From positions 166,929 through 230,928 of the forward strand of contig NZ_VPFL01000002.1 of the NCBI RefSeq assembly GCF_008014345.1: DNA of 64,000 nt, in the 5' to 3' direction. The position numbers and the translations under genes are program-made. The notes under the pieces were generated by a model that was not told the origin of the DNA, ran no database searches, and saw nothing but the letters and a program-made list of their open reading frames with translations. How positions within the stretch are numbered: position 1 is the stretch's first letter; each line of letters begins with the position of its first letter. This document shows, one piece after another, positions 17,940 through 25,761 of the stretch. The DNA comes from Pelomicrobium methylotrophicum (GTDB lineage: Bacteria > Pseudomonadota > Gammaproteobacteria > Burkholderiales > UBA6910).

Positions 17940-19925
17940 ATGAGGAGGGCGGCTATGGCATTTGCGCGTCGTCGCCGGGGGGCGAGGAGGTGGTGGGTCG
18001 CGGGGGCGGGGATCCTGTTCGCCGCGCAGCTCCTCGCCCCGCCGGCGCGCGCCGGGGGCGACGACGATTTCATGGCGGCCCGGGAGGCGTTCCGCACCGG
18101 AAACCGCGCCCGCTTGGAGCAGTTGGCGGGAAGGCTGAAGGATCACCTTCTGTACCCTTACGTCGCCTACTACCGGATGCGCATGGGGCTCGAGCAGGCC
18201 ACCCCTAGCGAGATCCGGACCTTCATCGACACTTACCGCGATTCCCAAGTCTCCCAGCGATTGCAAGCCGATTGGCTTCGGTGGCTGGGGGAAAGGGGGC
18301 GCTGGGAGCTGTTCCGCCAGGAATATGCTCGCTACGAAGGCGACGAGGTGGACCTCCAGTGCTATGCGCTTCAGGCCGCTGCGCTCGTCCAGGGGTTCGA
18401 GGCGCTCAGGGAAGCGAAGCCCCTGTGGTTCACGGCGCGCGAGATGCCGGATGCGTGCATCCCTGTCTTCGAGGGCATGGTCTCCGGCGGCATCCTGACC
18501 GAGGAAGACATCTGGACCCGCATGAGGCTTGCGCTTGCAGCGGGCAAGACCGCCCTCGCCAGCGCCATCGGCGCTTACTTGCCCGAGGGGCAGGCGATTT
18601 CCGCCAAGGCGCTCCAAGCGGTGGCCGACCAGCCGGAGCGCCATGTCCAGCAGCGGGGCGATCGCACGGCGAGCCGCGCGGACCGGGAACTGACGCTTTT
18701 CGCGCTGCAGCGGCTCGCCCGCATCAATCCCGCCCATGCCGCAAGCTACTGGGAGAGGCTCCAATCCCAGTTTCCCGCGGAGGATCGCCATTTCCTTTGG
18801 GGACGGCTGGCCCGTGCCGCGGCGCTGGCGCATAAGCCCGAGGCGCTCGATTACTTTCGCCGCGCCGGGGACCTGGAAGGCCAGGACGATCTCCTCGCCT
18901 GGAAAGCGCGCGCCGCTTTGCGGGCTGAGGACTGGCGCACCGTGTTGGAAGCGATCGATCGCATGTCGCCCGGGCAACGGCAGCAGGCCGCCTGGTTGTA
19001 CTGGCGGGCGCGGGCGCTCAAGCGCCTCGGGCAGGGAGCGGAGGCGGCCGCCACCCTCGCGCGGGTGGCCAGCGACCATGGCTTCTATGGGTTGCTGGCT
19101 GCCGAAGAGCTGGGCGGCGTTGCCGCGACCGCGGCACCGGTTCACCGGCCGACAGAGGCGGAAGTGGCCGCCGTCGGGCGGTTGCCCGCCATCCGCCGGG
19201 CATTGGCGTTGCTGCGCCTCGAGCAGCGCATCGACGGCACGCGGGAATGGAATTACGCCATCCGCGGCTTCGACGACCGGCAGCTGCTCGCCGCGGCGGA
19301 ACTGGCGCGCCGGCACAAGCAGTGGGAACGGGCCATCAGCACGGCCGAGCGCACGCGGGAGCTGCACGATTTCAGCCTGCGTTATCTCATGCCCTACCGG
19401 GAGACGCTGAAAAGCGTCGCCCAGGCGATGGGCTTGGACGAGGCCTGGGTCTACGGCCTGATCCACCAGGAAAGCCGCTTCGTTCCCAATGCCCGCTCCA
19501 GCGCCGGGGCGGTGGGGCTCATGCAGCTGATGCCAGCGACCGCCCGCTGGGTGGCGCAACAGCTGGGAATCAAGTCGTACCGTCGCACCATGGTGGAACA
19601 GATTGAGACCAATCTCACCATGGGGATGTATTACCTCAAACACGTCTACGAGCGGCTGGAGGGCCAGCCTGTACTCGCTTCCGCCGCCTACAACGCGGGA
19701 CCGCGGCGCGCCCAAAGCTGGCGGGACGTGCAGCCGATGGAGGGGGCGGTTTATGCCGAGACCATCCCGTTCAACGAGACGCGGGGCTACGTTCAGAAGG
19801 TCATGGCCAATACCCAGTACTACGCGGCGCTGCTGGGCCGCGGCGGCCCGCCCCTGCGCCAGCGCCTCGGCACGATTCCCGCCCGAGGCGCTTCCGAGCG
19901 CTCCATGCCCGAGGGCGAACCCTAA
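17940..19925 (+). CDS. slt: Soluble lytic murein transglycosylase (Slt70-like)
   Basis: 661 residues with an Arg-rich N-terminus, a hydrophobic core and an ARA cleavage site near residue 38, so it should be periplasmic. Residues 40-470 are an alpha-superhelical U/L domain. The C-terminal family-1 transglycosylase domain has the catalytic glutamate in HQESRFVPNA (E511), then SSAGAVGLMQLMPATA and ASAAYNAGP. It cleaves peptidoglycan to 1,6-anhydro-muropeptides. It lies 78 bp downstream of ilvA; no functional link to its neighbours is evident. Confidence 0.94.
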   Translation: MRRAAMAFARRRRGARRWWVAGAGILFAAQLLAPPARAGGDDDFMAAREAFRTGNRARLEQLAGRLKDHLLYPYVAYYRMRMGLEQATPSEIRTFIDTYRDSQVSQRLQADWLRWLGERGRWELFRQEYARYEGDEVDLQCYALQAAALVQGFEALREAKPLWFTAREMPDACIPVFEGMVSGGILTEEDIWTRMRLALAAGKTALASAIGAYLPEGQAISAKALQAVADQPERHVQQRGDRTASRADRELTLFALQRLARINPAHAASYWERLQSQFPAEDRHFLWGRLARAAALAHKPEALDYFRRAGDLEGQDDLLAWKARAALRAEDWRTVLEAIDRMSPGQRQQAAWLYWRARALKRLGQGAEAAATLARVASDHGFYGLLAAEELGGVAATAAPVHRPTEAEVAAVGRLPAIRRALALLRLEQRIDGTREWNYAIRGFDDRQLLAAAELARRHKQWERAISTAERTRELHDFSLRYLMPYRETLKSVAQAMGLDEAWVYGLIHQESRFVPNARSSAGAVGLMQLMPATARWVAQQLGIKSYRRTMVEQIETNLTMGMYYLKHVYERLEGQPVLASAAYNAGPRRAQSWRDVQPMEGAVYAETIPFNETRGYVQKVMANTQYYAALLGRGGPPLRQRLGTIPARGASERSMPEGEP

Positions 19926-20023
19926 GGGTCTTGAACGGGTTGCCTCAAGCCAGGCGTCCGGCGCGTAGGGTACAATTTTTGTCTTCGCTGAGCTGAGGCG
20001 AACCCTATTTCAGCCATGCCCCC

Positions 20024-20986
20024 ATGTCCGATGCGAACAACATGAAACTGGAAAAGGTCTGCGTGATCGGCGGCAGCGGTTTCGTCGGCCGGCACATCGT
20101 GCACCTGCTCGCTGCCGAGAAGATCCAGGTCCGGGTGCCTACGCGGCGGCGCGAGCGCGTGAAGGACGAGCTGATCCTGCTTCCGACGGTGGATGTGCTG
20201 GACGCGGACGTGCACGACCCGGCGACGCTGGATCGCCTGGTCCAGGGCGCCGACGCCGTGATCAACCTGGTGGGCATCCTGCACGAGGAGCGGCGCGGGG
20301 ACTTCCACCGCGTGCACACGGAATTGCCCGCCAAGATCATGGAGGCATGCCGGCGCAACGGTGTGAAGCGCTACCTCCACATGAGCGCCCTCAACGCGGA
20401 CACGGCCGCCCCCAGCGCCTACTTGCGCTCCAAAGGGGAGGCCGAAAAGCTCGTTCGCGCGAGCGGCCTTGATTGGACCCTCTTTCGCCCCTCCGTCATC
20501 TTCGGGCGGGGGGACACCTTCCTCAACCTCTTCGCGCGCCTGCTGCGCTTTCTGCCGGTGGTGCTGTTGGCGTGCCCCAACGCCCGCTTCCAGCCGGTGT
20601 GGGTGGAGGATGTGGCGCGCGCCTTCTTCCACAGCCTGCGCGATCGCCGGACCGTCGGCCAGTCGTACGATCTGTGCGGCCCCGGCGTCTATACGTTGCG
20701 GGAGCTGGTGGCGTACGTGGGCCGGATCACCGGGCACAATCGACCCATCGTGGGGCTTTCGGACCGGCTGTCGTACCTTCAGGCGGCGGCCATGGAGTGG
20801 TTGCCCGTCAAGCTCATGACGCGGGACAACTACCACTCGATGCAGGTGGACAGCGTTTGCCGGTGTGGCTTCCCCGAAGTGTTCGGGGTCCATCCCACGG
20901 CGCTCGAGGCGGTCGCCCCGGCGTACCTCGGCGGGCGGCATCCCAAGGCGCGCTATATGTTCTTCCGCTACCGCGCCCGGCGCTGA
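20024..20986 (+). CDS. NDUFA9-like NAD(P)-binding SDR-family reductase
   Basis: 320 residues (an ATG at 20042, MKLEKVCVIGGSGFVG, is a possible shorter start). An atypical short-chain dehydrogenase: Rossmann motif GGSGFVGRHIV, then VINLVGILHE and YLRSKGEAEKLVRASGLDW. It resembles the complex I NDUFA9-type family often found next to cca in betaproteobacteria, with which it is paired here. Members lack a settled substrate; NAD(P)H binding is likely but catalysis is not shown. The protein ends 43 bp before the stray cca-like ATG at 21030. Confidence 0.85.
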   Translation: MSDANNMKLEKVCVIGGSGFVGRHIVHLLAAEKIQVRVPTRRRERVKDELILLPTVDVLDADVHDPATLDRLVQGADAVINLVGILHEERRGDFHRVHTELPAKIMEACRRNGVKRYLHMSALNADTAAPSAYLRSKGEAEKLVRASGLDWTLFRPSVIFGRGDTFLNLFARLLRFLPVVLLACPNARFQPVWVEDVARAFFHSLRDRRTVGQSYDLCGPGVYTLRELVAYVGRITGHNRPIVGLSDRLSYLQAAAMEWLPVKLMTRDNYHSMQVDSVCRCGFPEVFGVHPTALEAVAPAYLGGRHPKARYMFFRYRARR

Positions 20987-20994
20987 GGCGGGCG

Positions 20995-21012
20995 GGGGCG
21001 CCGGGAGCCCGA
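20995..21012 (+). repeat. 18-bp direct repeat, left copy, in front of the stray cca 5' end
   Basis: GGGGCGCCGGGAGCCCGA occurs here and again at 21247-21264, in both cases shortly before a sequence encoding the first residues of Cca. Together with the coding similarity that follows, it marks the left edge of a roughly 252-bp partial duplication. Confidence 0.8.
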
Positions 21013-21029
21013 TCGGGATATATCCAAGC

Positions 21030-21077
21030 ATGAAGGTTTACCAAGTGGGGGGCTCGGTGCGCGACGAATTGCGAGGG
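21030..21077 (+). pseudogene. Remnant of a second cca 5' end
   Basis: The ATG at 21030 encodes MKVYQVGGSVRDEL followed by RG, the same 14 residues that start the real cca at 21284, then diverges into a GC-rich Arg/Ala-rich frame that stops at 21287. The two copies differ at about six synonymous positions (CAA/CAG, GGG/GGT, GGC/GGA, CGC/CGG, GAC/GAT, GAA/GAG) but at no amino acid in this stretch. The copies are 254 bp apart and out of frame. It is best read as a leftover of an older or foreign cca start, not a functional gene. Confidence 0.75.
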
Positions 21078-21082
21078 GTGGC

Positions 21083-21128
21083 GCCCCGGACTCGGCGCCG
21101 CGCAGCGGCTGGGGCGGGGAGGGGCGCC
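21083..21128 (+). repeat. 46-bp perfect direct repeat with hairpin arms, copy 1
   Basis: A 46-base GC-rich unit (starts GCCCCGGACTCGGCGCCGCG, ends GGGGAGGGGCGCC) recurs without mismatch at 21209-21254, 126 bp away. Here its ends extend to GGCGCCCC...GGGGCGCC, so the unit can fold into a hairpin with an 8-bp closing stem. It looks like a REP-type or slippage-prone element lodged between the two cca starts. Confidence 0.85.
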
Positions 21129-21208
21129 CGCGGCTGCGTTGGGCGGCGGGAGAGCGGGGCGCCATGCGGCTGCTCCCGCACCGGCGCTTCGCGTACCGTG
21201 TCGCAGCC

Positions 21209-21254
21209 GCCCCGGACTCGGCGCCGCGCAGCGGCTGGGGCGGGGAGGGGCGCC
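21209..21254 (+). repeat. 46-bp perfect direct repeat, copy 2
   Basis: Identical to 21083-21128. It overlaps the right copy of the 18-bp repeat at 21247-21264 and ends 29 bp before the GTG start of cca, so it probably lies in the cca leader. Confidence 0.85.
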
Positions 21255-21283
21255 GGGAGCCCGAGGCGTATAGGCGTCCGGCC

Positions 21284-22516
21284 GTGAAGGTTTACCAGGT
21301 GGGTGGATCGGTGCGGGATGAGTTGCTCGGGCTCCCCGTGCAAGACCGCGACTACGTGGTGGTGGGCGCCACGCCGGAGGAAATGGAGCGGCGGGGGTTC
21401 CGGCCGGTCGGCAAGGATTTCCCTGTCTTTTTGCATCCAGAAACCCACGAGGAATACGCGCTGGCCCGTACCGAGCGCAAGGTGGCGCGGGGGTACAAGG
21501 GGTTCGAGATCTACGCCTCTCCGGACGTGACGCTGGAGCAGGACTTGGCCCGCCGGGATCTCACCATCAACGCCATCGCCAAGGACGAAGAAGGGAGGAT
21601 CATCGACCCTTTCGGCGGCGTGGCCGATCTGAAGGCGGGGATTCTGCGCCACGTGGGACCGGCGTTCGTCGAAGACCCGGTGCGGATCCTGCGGGTGGCC
21701 CGCTTCGCGGCCCGCTTCGACTTCCAGGTGGCGCCGGAGACCTTGGCGCTCATGCGCGAAATGGTGGCGAGCGGCGAAGTCGACCACCTGGTGCCCGAGC
21801 GCGTCTGGCAGGAGCTTGCCCGGGGGCTCATGGAAAAGAAGCCCTCCCGGCTGTTCCATGTGCTCCGGGAATGCGGCGCCCTTAAGCGGATCCTGCCGGA
21901 GGTGGACGCCCTGTTCGGTGTCCCGCAGCCTCCGCAGCACCACCCGGAGGTGGACACGGGCGTTCACGTGATGATGGTGATCGACTACGCGGCGGGGCAG
22001 GGGTTCACGCTTCCGGTGCGGTTCGCGGCGCTCGTCCATGACCTGGGCAAGGCGTTGACGCCGAAGGACCAATGGCCCCATCACCCCGGCCACGAAGCGA
22101 AGGGGGCCGAGCTCGCGCGGCAATTGGGCAAGCGCCTCAGGGTGCCCCACGATTGCTGCGACTTGGCGGTCCTCGCGGCGCGCCATCATGGCGACATCCA
22201 TCGGGCGATGGAGCTCAGGCCTTCCACCATTCTGGATCTGCTTCAGGCGGCCGATGCCTTCCGGCGTCCGGCGCGGTTCGAAGCCCTGCTGCTGGCGTGC
22301 GCGGCCGATTTCCACGGCCGGCCCGGCTACGCCGAGCGCCCCTATCCCCAGGCCGATCGGCTCCGGGAGGCGCTTGCCGCCGCTCGCGCTGTGGACGCAG
22401 GCGCGGCGGCGCGGGAGGCGACGGAGCCGTCGCAAATCGCCGAACGGGTCCGGCAGGCGAGGATCCAGGCCATCCGGGAAAGGCTCTCGGGCAGGGGATC
22501 GGCGGCGCCCGCATGA
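21284..22516 (+). CDS. cca: CCA-adding enzyme (tRNA nucleotidyltransferase, multifunctional Cca)
   Basis: 410 residues from the GTG at 21284 (encoding MKVYQVGGSVRDELLGLPVQ). The frame is open up to 21164 through the repeat DNA, but the enzyme begins at the GTG. Class II nucleotidyltransferase: GGSVRDELLG, VQDRDYVVVGAT, then DLTINAIAKDE and VRILRVARFAARF. The C-terminal HD domain (LVHDLGKALTP, ARHHGDIHRA) gives phosphatase/phosphodiesterase activity in this family. It adds or repairs the 3' CCA of tRNAs. No normal Shine-Dalgarno is obvious; the leader is a 46-bp repeat. Confidence 0.95.
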   Translation: MKVYQVGGSVRDELLGLPVQDRDYVVVGATPEEMERRGFRPVGKDFPVFLHPETHEEYALARTERKVARGYKGFEIYASPDVTLEQDLARRDLTINAIAKDEEGRIIDPFGGVADLKAGILRHVGPAFVEDPVRILRVARFAARFDFQVAPETLALMREMVASGEVDHLVPERVWQELARGLMEKKPSRLFHVLRECGALKRILPEVDALFGVPQPPQHHPEVDTGVHVMMVIDYAAGQGFTLPVRFAALVHDLGKALTPKDQWPHHPGHEAKGAELARQLGKRLRVPHDCCDLAVLAARHHGDIHRAMELRPSTILDLLQAADAFRRPARFEALLLACAADFHGRPGYAERPYPQADRLREALAAARAVDAGAAAREATEPSQIAERVRQARIQAIRERLSGRGSAAPA

Positions 22517-22563
22517 GCGCCCGCCTTGGGCCCTGGTGGGGCGCGGGCCGCGCCCGGCGCCGC

Positions 22564-22761
22564 TCAGGTCAAGAGGAACACGATGAGCGTGAGCAGCAGG
22601 GACAGGAGGATCGTCGAGCTGAAGGGGAAGTAATACTCGCGCCCTTCGCGCCGCAGCCGCACGTCGCCCGGCAGGCGCCCGAGACCGAAACGGGCGAGCA
22701 GCGGCGTGAGCGCGCCCAGCAGCACGAGGGCGACCACCACGGTGATCAACCACTTCAACAT
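22564..22761 (-). CDS. DUF2905 family small membrane protein
   Basis: 65 residues from the ATG at 22761 ([20 protein letters not shown]). Two hydrophobic segments flank a conserved loop [20 protein letters not shown], the signature of DUF2905. These are inner-membrane proteins of unknown function. A longer frame back to 22860 exists but would overlap the divergent GST start and does not match the family. Confidence 0.85.
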   Translation of the reverse strand: MLKWLITVVVALVLLGALTPLLARFGLGRLPGDVRLRREGREYYFPFSSTILLSLLLTLIVFLLT

Positions 22762-22853
22762 ATCCGGTTTTTCTGGTCCTCGAATTTCGATCGCGTAGGA
22801 GGTTTGCGGCGAGCCTGCACCCGCCCCTGCGCCGCCTTCGCGAACCGCAGACA

Positions 22854-23477
22854 ATGACAATGATCGATCTCTATACCTGGAGCACGCCCAATGGCCGCAA
22901 GGTTTCCATCATGCTGGAGGAGACGGGGCTGCCCTACGCAGTGCATCCGGTGGATATCGGCAAGGGCGATCAGTTCAAGCCGGAGTTCGTCGCCATCAAT
23001 CCCAATGGCAAGATTCCGGCCATCGTGGACACTGACGGCCCCGGCGGCGGCCCCTTCGCTCTGTTCGAGTCCGGCGCCATTTTGATCTATCTGGCGGAGA
23101 AGACCGGGAGGTTTCTCCCTCCAGCGCCGCGCAGCCGCTATCAGGTGCTGCAGTGGCTCATGTTTCAGATGAGCGGCGTCGGCCCGTTCTTCGGGCAGGC
23201 CCACCACTTCCTCCGCTACGCGCCGCAGCCGGTTCCCTACGCCATGGAACGCTACCACAAGGAAACGCTGCGGCTCTACGGCGTGATGAACTCAGCGCTG
23301 GCGGAGCGGGAATATCTGGCCGGCTCCTACTCCATCGCGGACATCGCCACCTATCCGTGGGTGGCGCGCCACGACTGGCATCAGGTGGACCTGGATGAGT
23401 TTCCCCACGTCAGGCGCTGGTTCGAGGCCATCAGTGCCCGCCCGGCGGTCCAAAGGGGCATGAAAGTGCCTGCCTGA
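22854..23477 (+). CDS. Glutathione S-transferase family protein (YfcG/YghU-like)
   Basis: 207 residues; the start is ATG 22854 or 22860. The N-terminal thioredoxin-like domain has [20 protein letters not shown] and [11 protein letters not shown], then [15 protein letters not shown]; a helical C-terminal domain contains [11 protein letters not shown]. The STPNGRK segment is typical of the Nu-class/YfcG-type disulfide-bond oxidoreductases rather than conjugating GSTs. Cytoplasmic. It is divergent from the DUF2905 gene and convergent with the Lys-rich secreted protein. Confidence 0.9.
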   Translation: MTMIDLYTWSTPNGRKVSIMLEETGLPYAVHPVDIGKGDQFKPEFVAINPNGKIPAIVDTDGPGGGPFALFESGAILIYLAEKTGRFLPPAPRSRYQVLQWLMFQMSGVGPFFGQAHHFLRYAPQPVPYAMERYHKETLRLYGVMNSALAEREYLAGSYSIADIATYPWVARHDWHQVDLDEFPHVRRWFEAISARPAVQRGMKVPA

Positions 23478-23549
23478 CGCCGGGGCGTTCTGAACATCGG
23501 GATACCCAACCCGCGGATGGTTTTTCCCTCGTCAGCTTCTTTCGTCAGG

Positions 23550-23843
23550 TCAGGAGGCAGGCTTTTTGGCCTTCTTGGGTTTCTTCTTGGCCGTCTTTTT
23601 CTGTGCTTTCTTTTCGCTGGCCGCGCCCGCCTTCTCGGCCTTCTGCTCTTCCTTGTGCTCCATTTTCTGTTCTTTTGCCTGGGCTTGCGCCGGTTGCGCA
23701 GGCGTGGCCGGTGTGGCGGGTTGCTTGTCCCGGGAAGCCGGGCTGGCCGGCGTGGCCGGTGTGGCGGGTATTGCCTGGGCAAAGGCGAGTTCTGGTACCG
23801 CGATGATCAAGACAGCGGCTGCGATTCGACGAAGGGTGTGCAT
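23550..23843 (-). CDS. Secreted Lys/Ala/Pro-rich low-complexity protein
   Basis: 97 residues. Residues 1-22 are a signal peptide (MHTLRRIAAAVLIIAVPELA, then FAQA), followed by PATPATPASPAS-type repeats and a very Lys-rich tail (KKTAKKKPKKAKKPAS). No family is recognised; the composition resembles exported histone-like or adhesin-like low-complexity proteins. It is convergent with the GST gene. The direct PATPA repeats and the low complexity make function prediction unsafe; the signal peptide and codon pattern support a real gene. Confidence 0.6.
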   Translation of the reverse strand: MHTLRRIAAAVLIIAVPELAFAQAIPATPATPASPASRDKQPATPATPAQPAQAQAKEQKMEHKEEQKAEKAGAASEKKAQKKTAKKKPKKAKKPAS

Positions 23844-23922
23844 ACGGTTCTTCCTTGGCTGATCGGTGGATGGCCCACCCCTGTCAATAACGTCCGCCGA
23901 CCCATCCCGTTGACCATGGCGT

Positions 23923-23962
23923 CGTAAAACGAAAAGCCCTGCCGGGCGGCGCCCGGCAGGGC
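23923..23962 (-). terminator. Rho-independent terminator of the phasin gene
   Basis: Perfect 12-bp GC-rich stem (GCCCTGCCGGGC at 23936-23947 with 23951-23962, 3-base loop). Read on the minus strand it is followed by TTTTCGTTTTAC. It begins 20 bp after the phasin stop codon. Confidence 0.9.
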
Positions 23963-23982
23963 CTTGCGTCAGCCGATCAGGC

Positions 23983-24525
23983 TCAGGCCGCCTTCTTCTT
24001 CGCCGCCGCGGCCTTGCTCGCCATTGCCGTCATGTTGACTTCGGTGAGCTCAGCCATCTGCTTTGCCGCCTTCGACAGGGTGTCGTAGGCGTTGGTGGCG
24101 GCGGCCACCGCGGACTTCATCGCAGCCACCGCGGCATCCGCGCCGAGGCCGGCAGGAGCGGTCTTCGCCGCCTGCTCAAAGGCTGCGATCAGCTCCTGGT
24201 TGACATCGACGATGCGCTCTTCCACCAGCTTCGCCAAGTCCGTCTGAGTCTGAACGATCGCCTCGTACACGCTGCGGACAAAGGACGCGGCCTTCTCCAG
24301 CTGAGGCTCCGCAGAGGCTGTCTGGACGGCGAGGAGGTCCTTGACGTCCTTGACCTCGGTGACCGCCTTGGCGGCCCGGGCCCCCTCGGCGATGGCGGTC
24401 TTGGTCGCAGCAAGATTGAGCTCGATGAGGCGCTCCGCACCGGCGAGCGCGATGTTGGCGGCCTGGACGGCCGTTTCCAAGTTGGCGCGGTTCAGCGCCA
24501 CGATTTTCTCAGCCAGGTTAACCAT
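23983..24525 (-). CDS. phaP: Phasin family protein (PHA granule-associated)
   Basis: 180 residues from the ATG at 24525 (MVNLAEKIVALNRANLETAV), preceded by a strong CAAGGAG. All-helical, Ala-rich, with the phasin pattern (NIALAGAERLIELNLAATK and YEAIVQTQTDLAKLVEERI) and an Ala/Lys tail (AAAAKKKAA) like PhaP of Cupriavidus. Phasins coat polyhydroxyalkanoate granules. The gene is monocistronic with its own terminator. The leader has two CTGC/GTGC-N3-GCAA palindromes expected for the PHA-sensing repressor PhaR. Confidence 0.92.
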   Translation of the reverse strand: MVNLAEKIVALNRANLETAVQAANIALAGAERLIELNLAATKTAIAEGARAAKAVTEVKDVKDLLAVQTASAEPQLEKAASFVRSVYEAIVQTQTDLAKLVEERIVDVNQELIAAFEQAAKTAPAGLGADAAVAAMKSAVAAATNAYDTLSKAAKQMAELTEVNMTAMASKAAAAKKKAA

Positions 24526-24595
24526 ATGATCTCCTTGATATTTCAATAAAATTCAATACGAAATCCGCGTTTCGCGTTCCCGCTCCGGCGCGTGA

Positions 24596-24610
24596 TGCTG
24601 CATCGCAACA
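24596..24610. promoter_or_regulatory. PhaR-type operator upstream of phasin, site 1
   Basis: TGCTGCATCGCAACA, a near-palindrome containing CTGC-N3-GCAA, about 71 bp upstream of the phasin ATG. PhaR of Paracoccus is described as binding CTGC-N3-4-GCAG-type sites; matching that regulator here is inference. Confidence 0.5.
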
Positions 24611-24651
24611 ATCAGGATTATAAGGACGCCCGGACAAATGTCAAGAAAAAT

Positions 24652-24666
24652 TTGTGCATTGCAACA
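24652..24666. promoter_or_regulatory. PhaR-type operator upstream of phasin, site 2
   Basis: TTGTGCATTGCAACA, same palindrome type as 24596-24610 (GTGC-N3-GCAA), 56 bp further upstream. Two spaced sites suggest cooperative binding. Confidence 0.5.
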
Positions 24667-24784
24667 GCAGGAGTGGATCGCCAGGCAGTGGGCCCTCAAG
24701 TGCCGTCGGCCAGGGATGGCCATCTCCCTTCATCGCCAGCGCTGGGGAACTCAAGGCAGGCGGTGATCCCGAGGCGTGGAGCGC

Positions 24785-24817
24785 ATCCGACGAAAAGCCC
24801 TGACGCGCTGGCGACGG
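24785..24817 (-). terminator. Possible weak terminator after the cytochrome c gene
   Basis: Read on the minus strand just past the stop: CTGAC, a short loop, then GTCAGGGCTTTTCG. The stem is only about 5-6 bp, so the call is tentative. Confidence 0.35.
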
Positions 24818-25522
24818 TCAGTTTTTCCGGCTGTGCTTCTTCAGGAAGGCAAGGATATCGTCGACGTTCAGCTCAACCGCGTTCTTGGGGCTCAAGGGGC
24901 CGCCTTCGATGGTGCCGTGCCAGTCGAGGTGTCGCCGCATCCGCTCCACCACCGCCGGCCATTCCTTGGCCGTGTGCCGCTTCGGATCGGGCGCCGCGTG
25001 ACACTGGGAGCACGCCAGCTCGAAGGCCTGCCCCTGCGGCGTGGCCAGGTCGGGATACTTCTTGGGATCGATGGCTTCCTGCCCGTGCTTCTTCAGGTAG
25101 GCGATCAGCGTTTTCTTCTCGCTCGCCGTGGGCGCTTTCACTTGATCCATGAGCTCTTTCATCAGGGCGCCCAAGTTGCCTTTGCCCTCCATGCGCCACA
25201 CCATCCGATCGACGATGGAGGGCCACTTGTCGGCCGTGTGCATGGAGGGGCTAGGCAGATGGTGGCACTGGACGCAATAGCGCTGAAGCAGCCGCGCGCC
25301 TTCCGATTGGGGCTCGGGCAGGGTGGCGGGGTCGGGCCCCGGCGGCAGGATGCGGCGCAAAAGGTTGCCGTGAGCCGTCTGGTCCCAGCGTTTGGAATGC
25401 GGGGCTTCTACGGCGCTGACCGGCGTCGATTGCGCCTTGGGCGGAGGAAGCTCCCCGCCGACAACGTTCCCGCCGGTCAAGCCGGCCCCCAAAAGGGCGA
25501 CGAACACTCGGGCGCTGCGCAC
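24818..25522 (-). CDS. Dihaem c-type cytochrome
   Basis: 234 residues. An N-terminal signal segment (MRSARVFVALLGAGLTGG) is followed by two haem c sites: CVQCH at 83-87 and CSQCH at 171-175, each beginning a cytochrome-c-like unit with a downstream Met (for example MEGKGNLG). It should act in the periplasm as an electron carrier; the two halves look like a duplication (WPSIVDRMVWRMEGKG versus WPAVVERMRRHLDWHG). The partner is unknown, and neighbouring genes do not identify it. Confidence 0.88.
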   Translation of the reverse strand: MRSARVFVALLGAGLTGGNVVGGELPPPKAQSTPVSAVEAPHSKRWDQTAHGNLLRRILPPGPDPATLPEPQSEGARLLQRYCVQCHHLPSPSMHTADKWPSIVDRMVWRMEGKGNLGALMKELMDQVKAPTASEKKTLIAYLKKHGQEAIDPKKYPDLATPQGQAFELACSQCHAAPDPKRHTAKEWPAVVERMRRHLDWHGTIEGGPLSPKNAVELNVDDILAFLKKHSRKN

Positions 25523-25761
25523 GACGGCTATCTTAGCTTATGGGCGGTTGGGTGTATAACCGGCCTGCGTTCCGCCTTCCGGCAGGTCCCTTTCTAGTCC
25601 TCCGCTCCTTGGCCTGACGGGGGATGACGGCCGGTTCCACGGGGACGCCCCCGGCGGGCTGCAAGGCGTTCGGGGCGCTTTTCGCGCGGCCCCGAAGCAG
25701 GGAAAATGCGCCCATCGATTTCGCACGGGGCGACCGCCCAGGGACAGGGAGGCGCAAGTTC

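Noticed and set aside
16107..19715. 1200-codon open frame on the minus strand across ilvA and the transglycosylase
   Set aside because: It is antisense to two well-supported genes, is Ala/Arg/Pro/His-rich with no domain, and follows from the high GC of third codon positions.
21164..21283. Extension of Cca to an ATG at 21164
   Set aside because: The added 40 residues come from the repeat DNA and are basic and low-complexity; the enzyme starts at the GTG at 21284 with MKVYQVGGSVRDEL.
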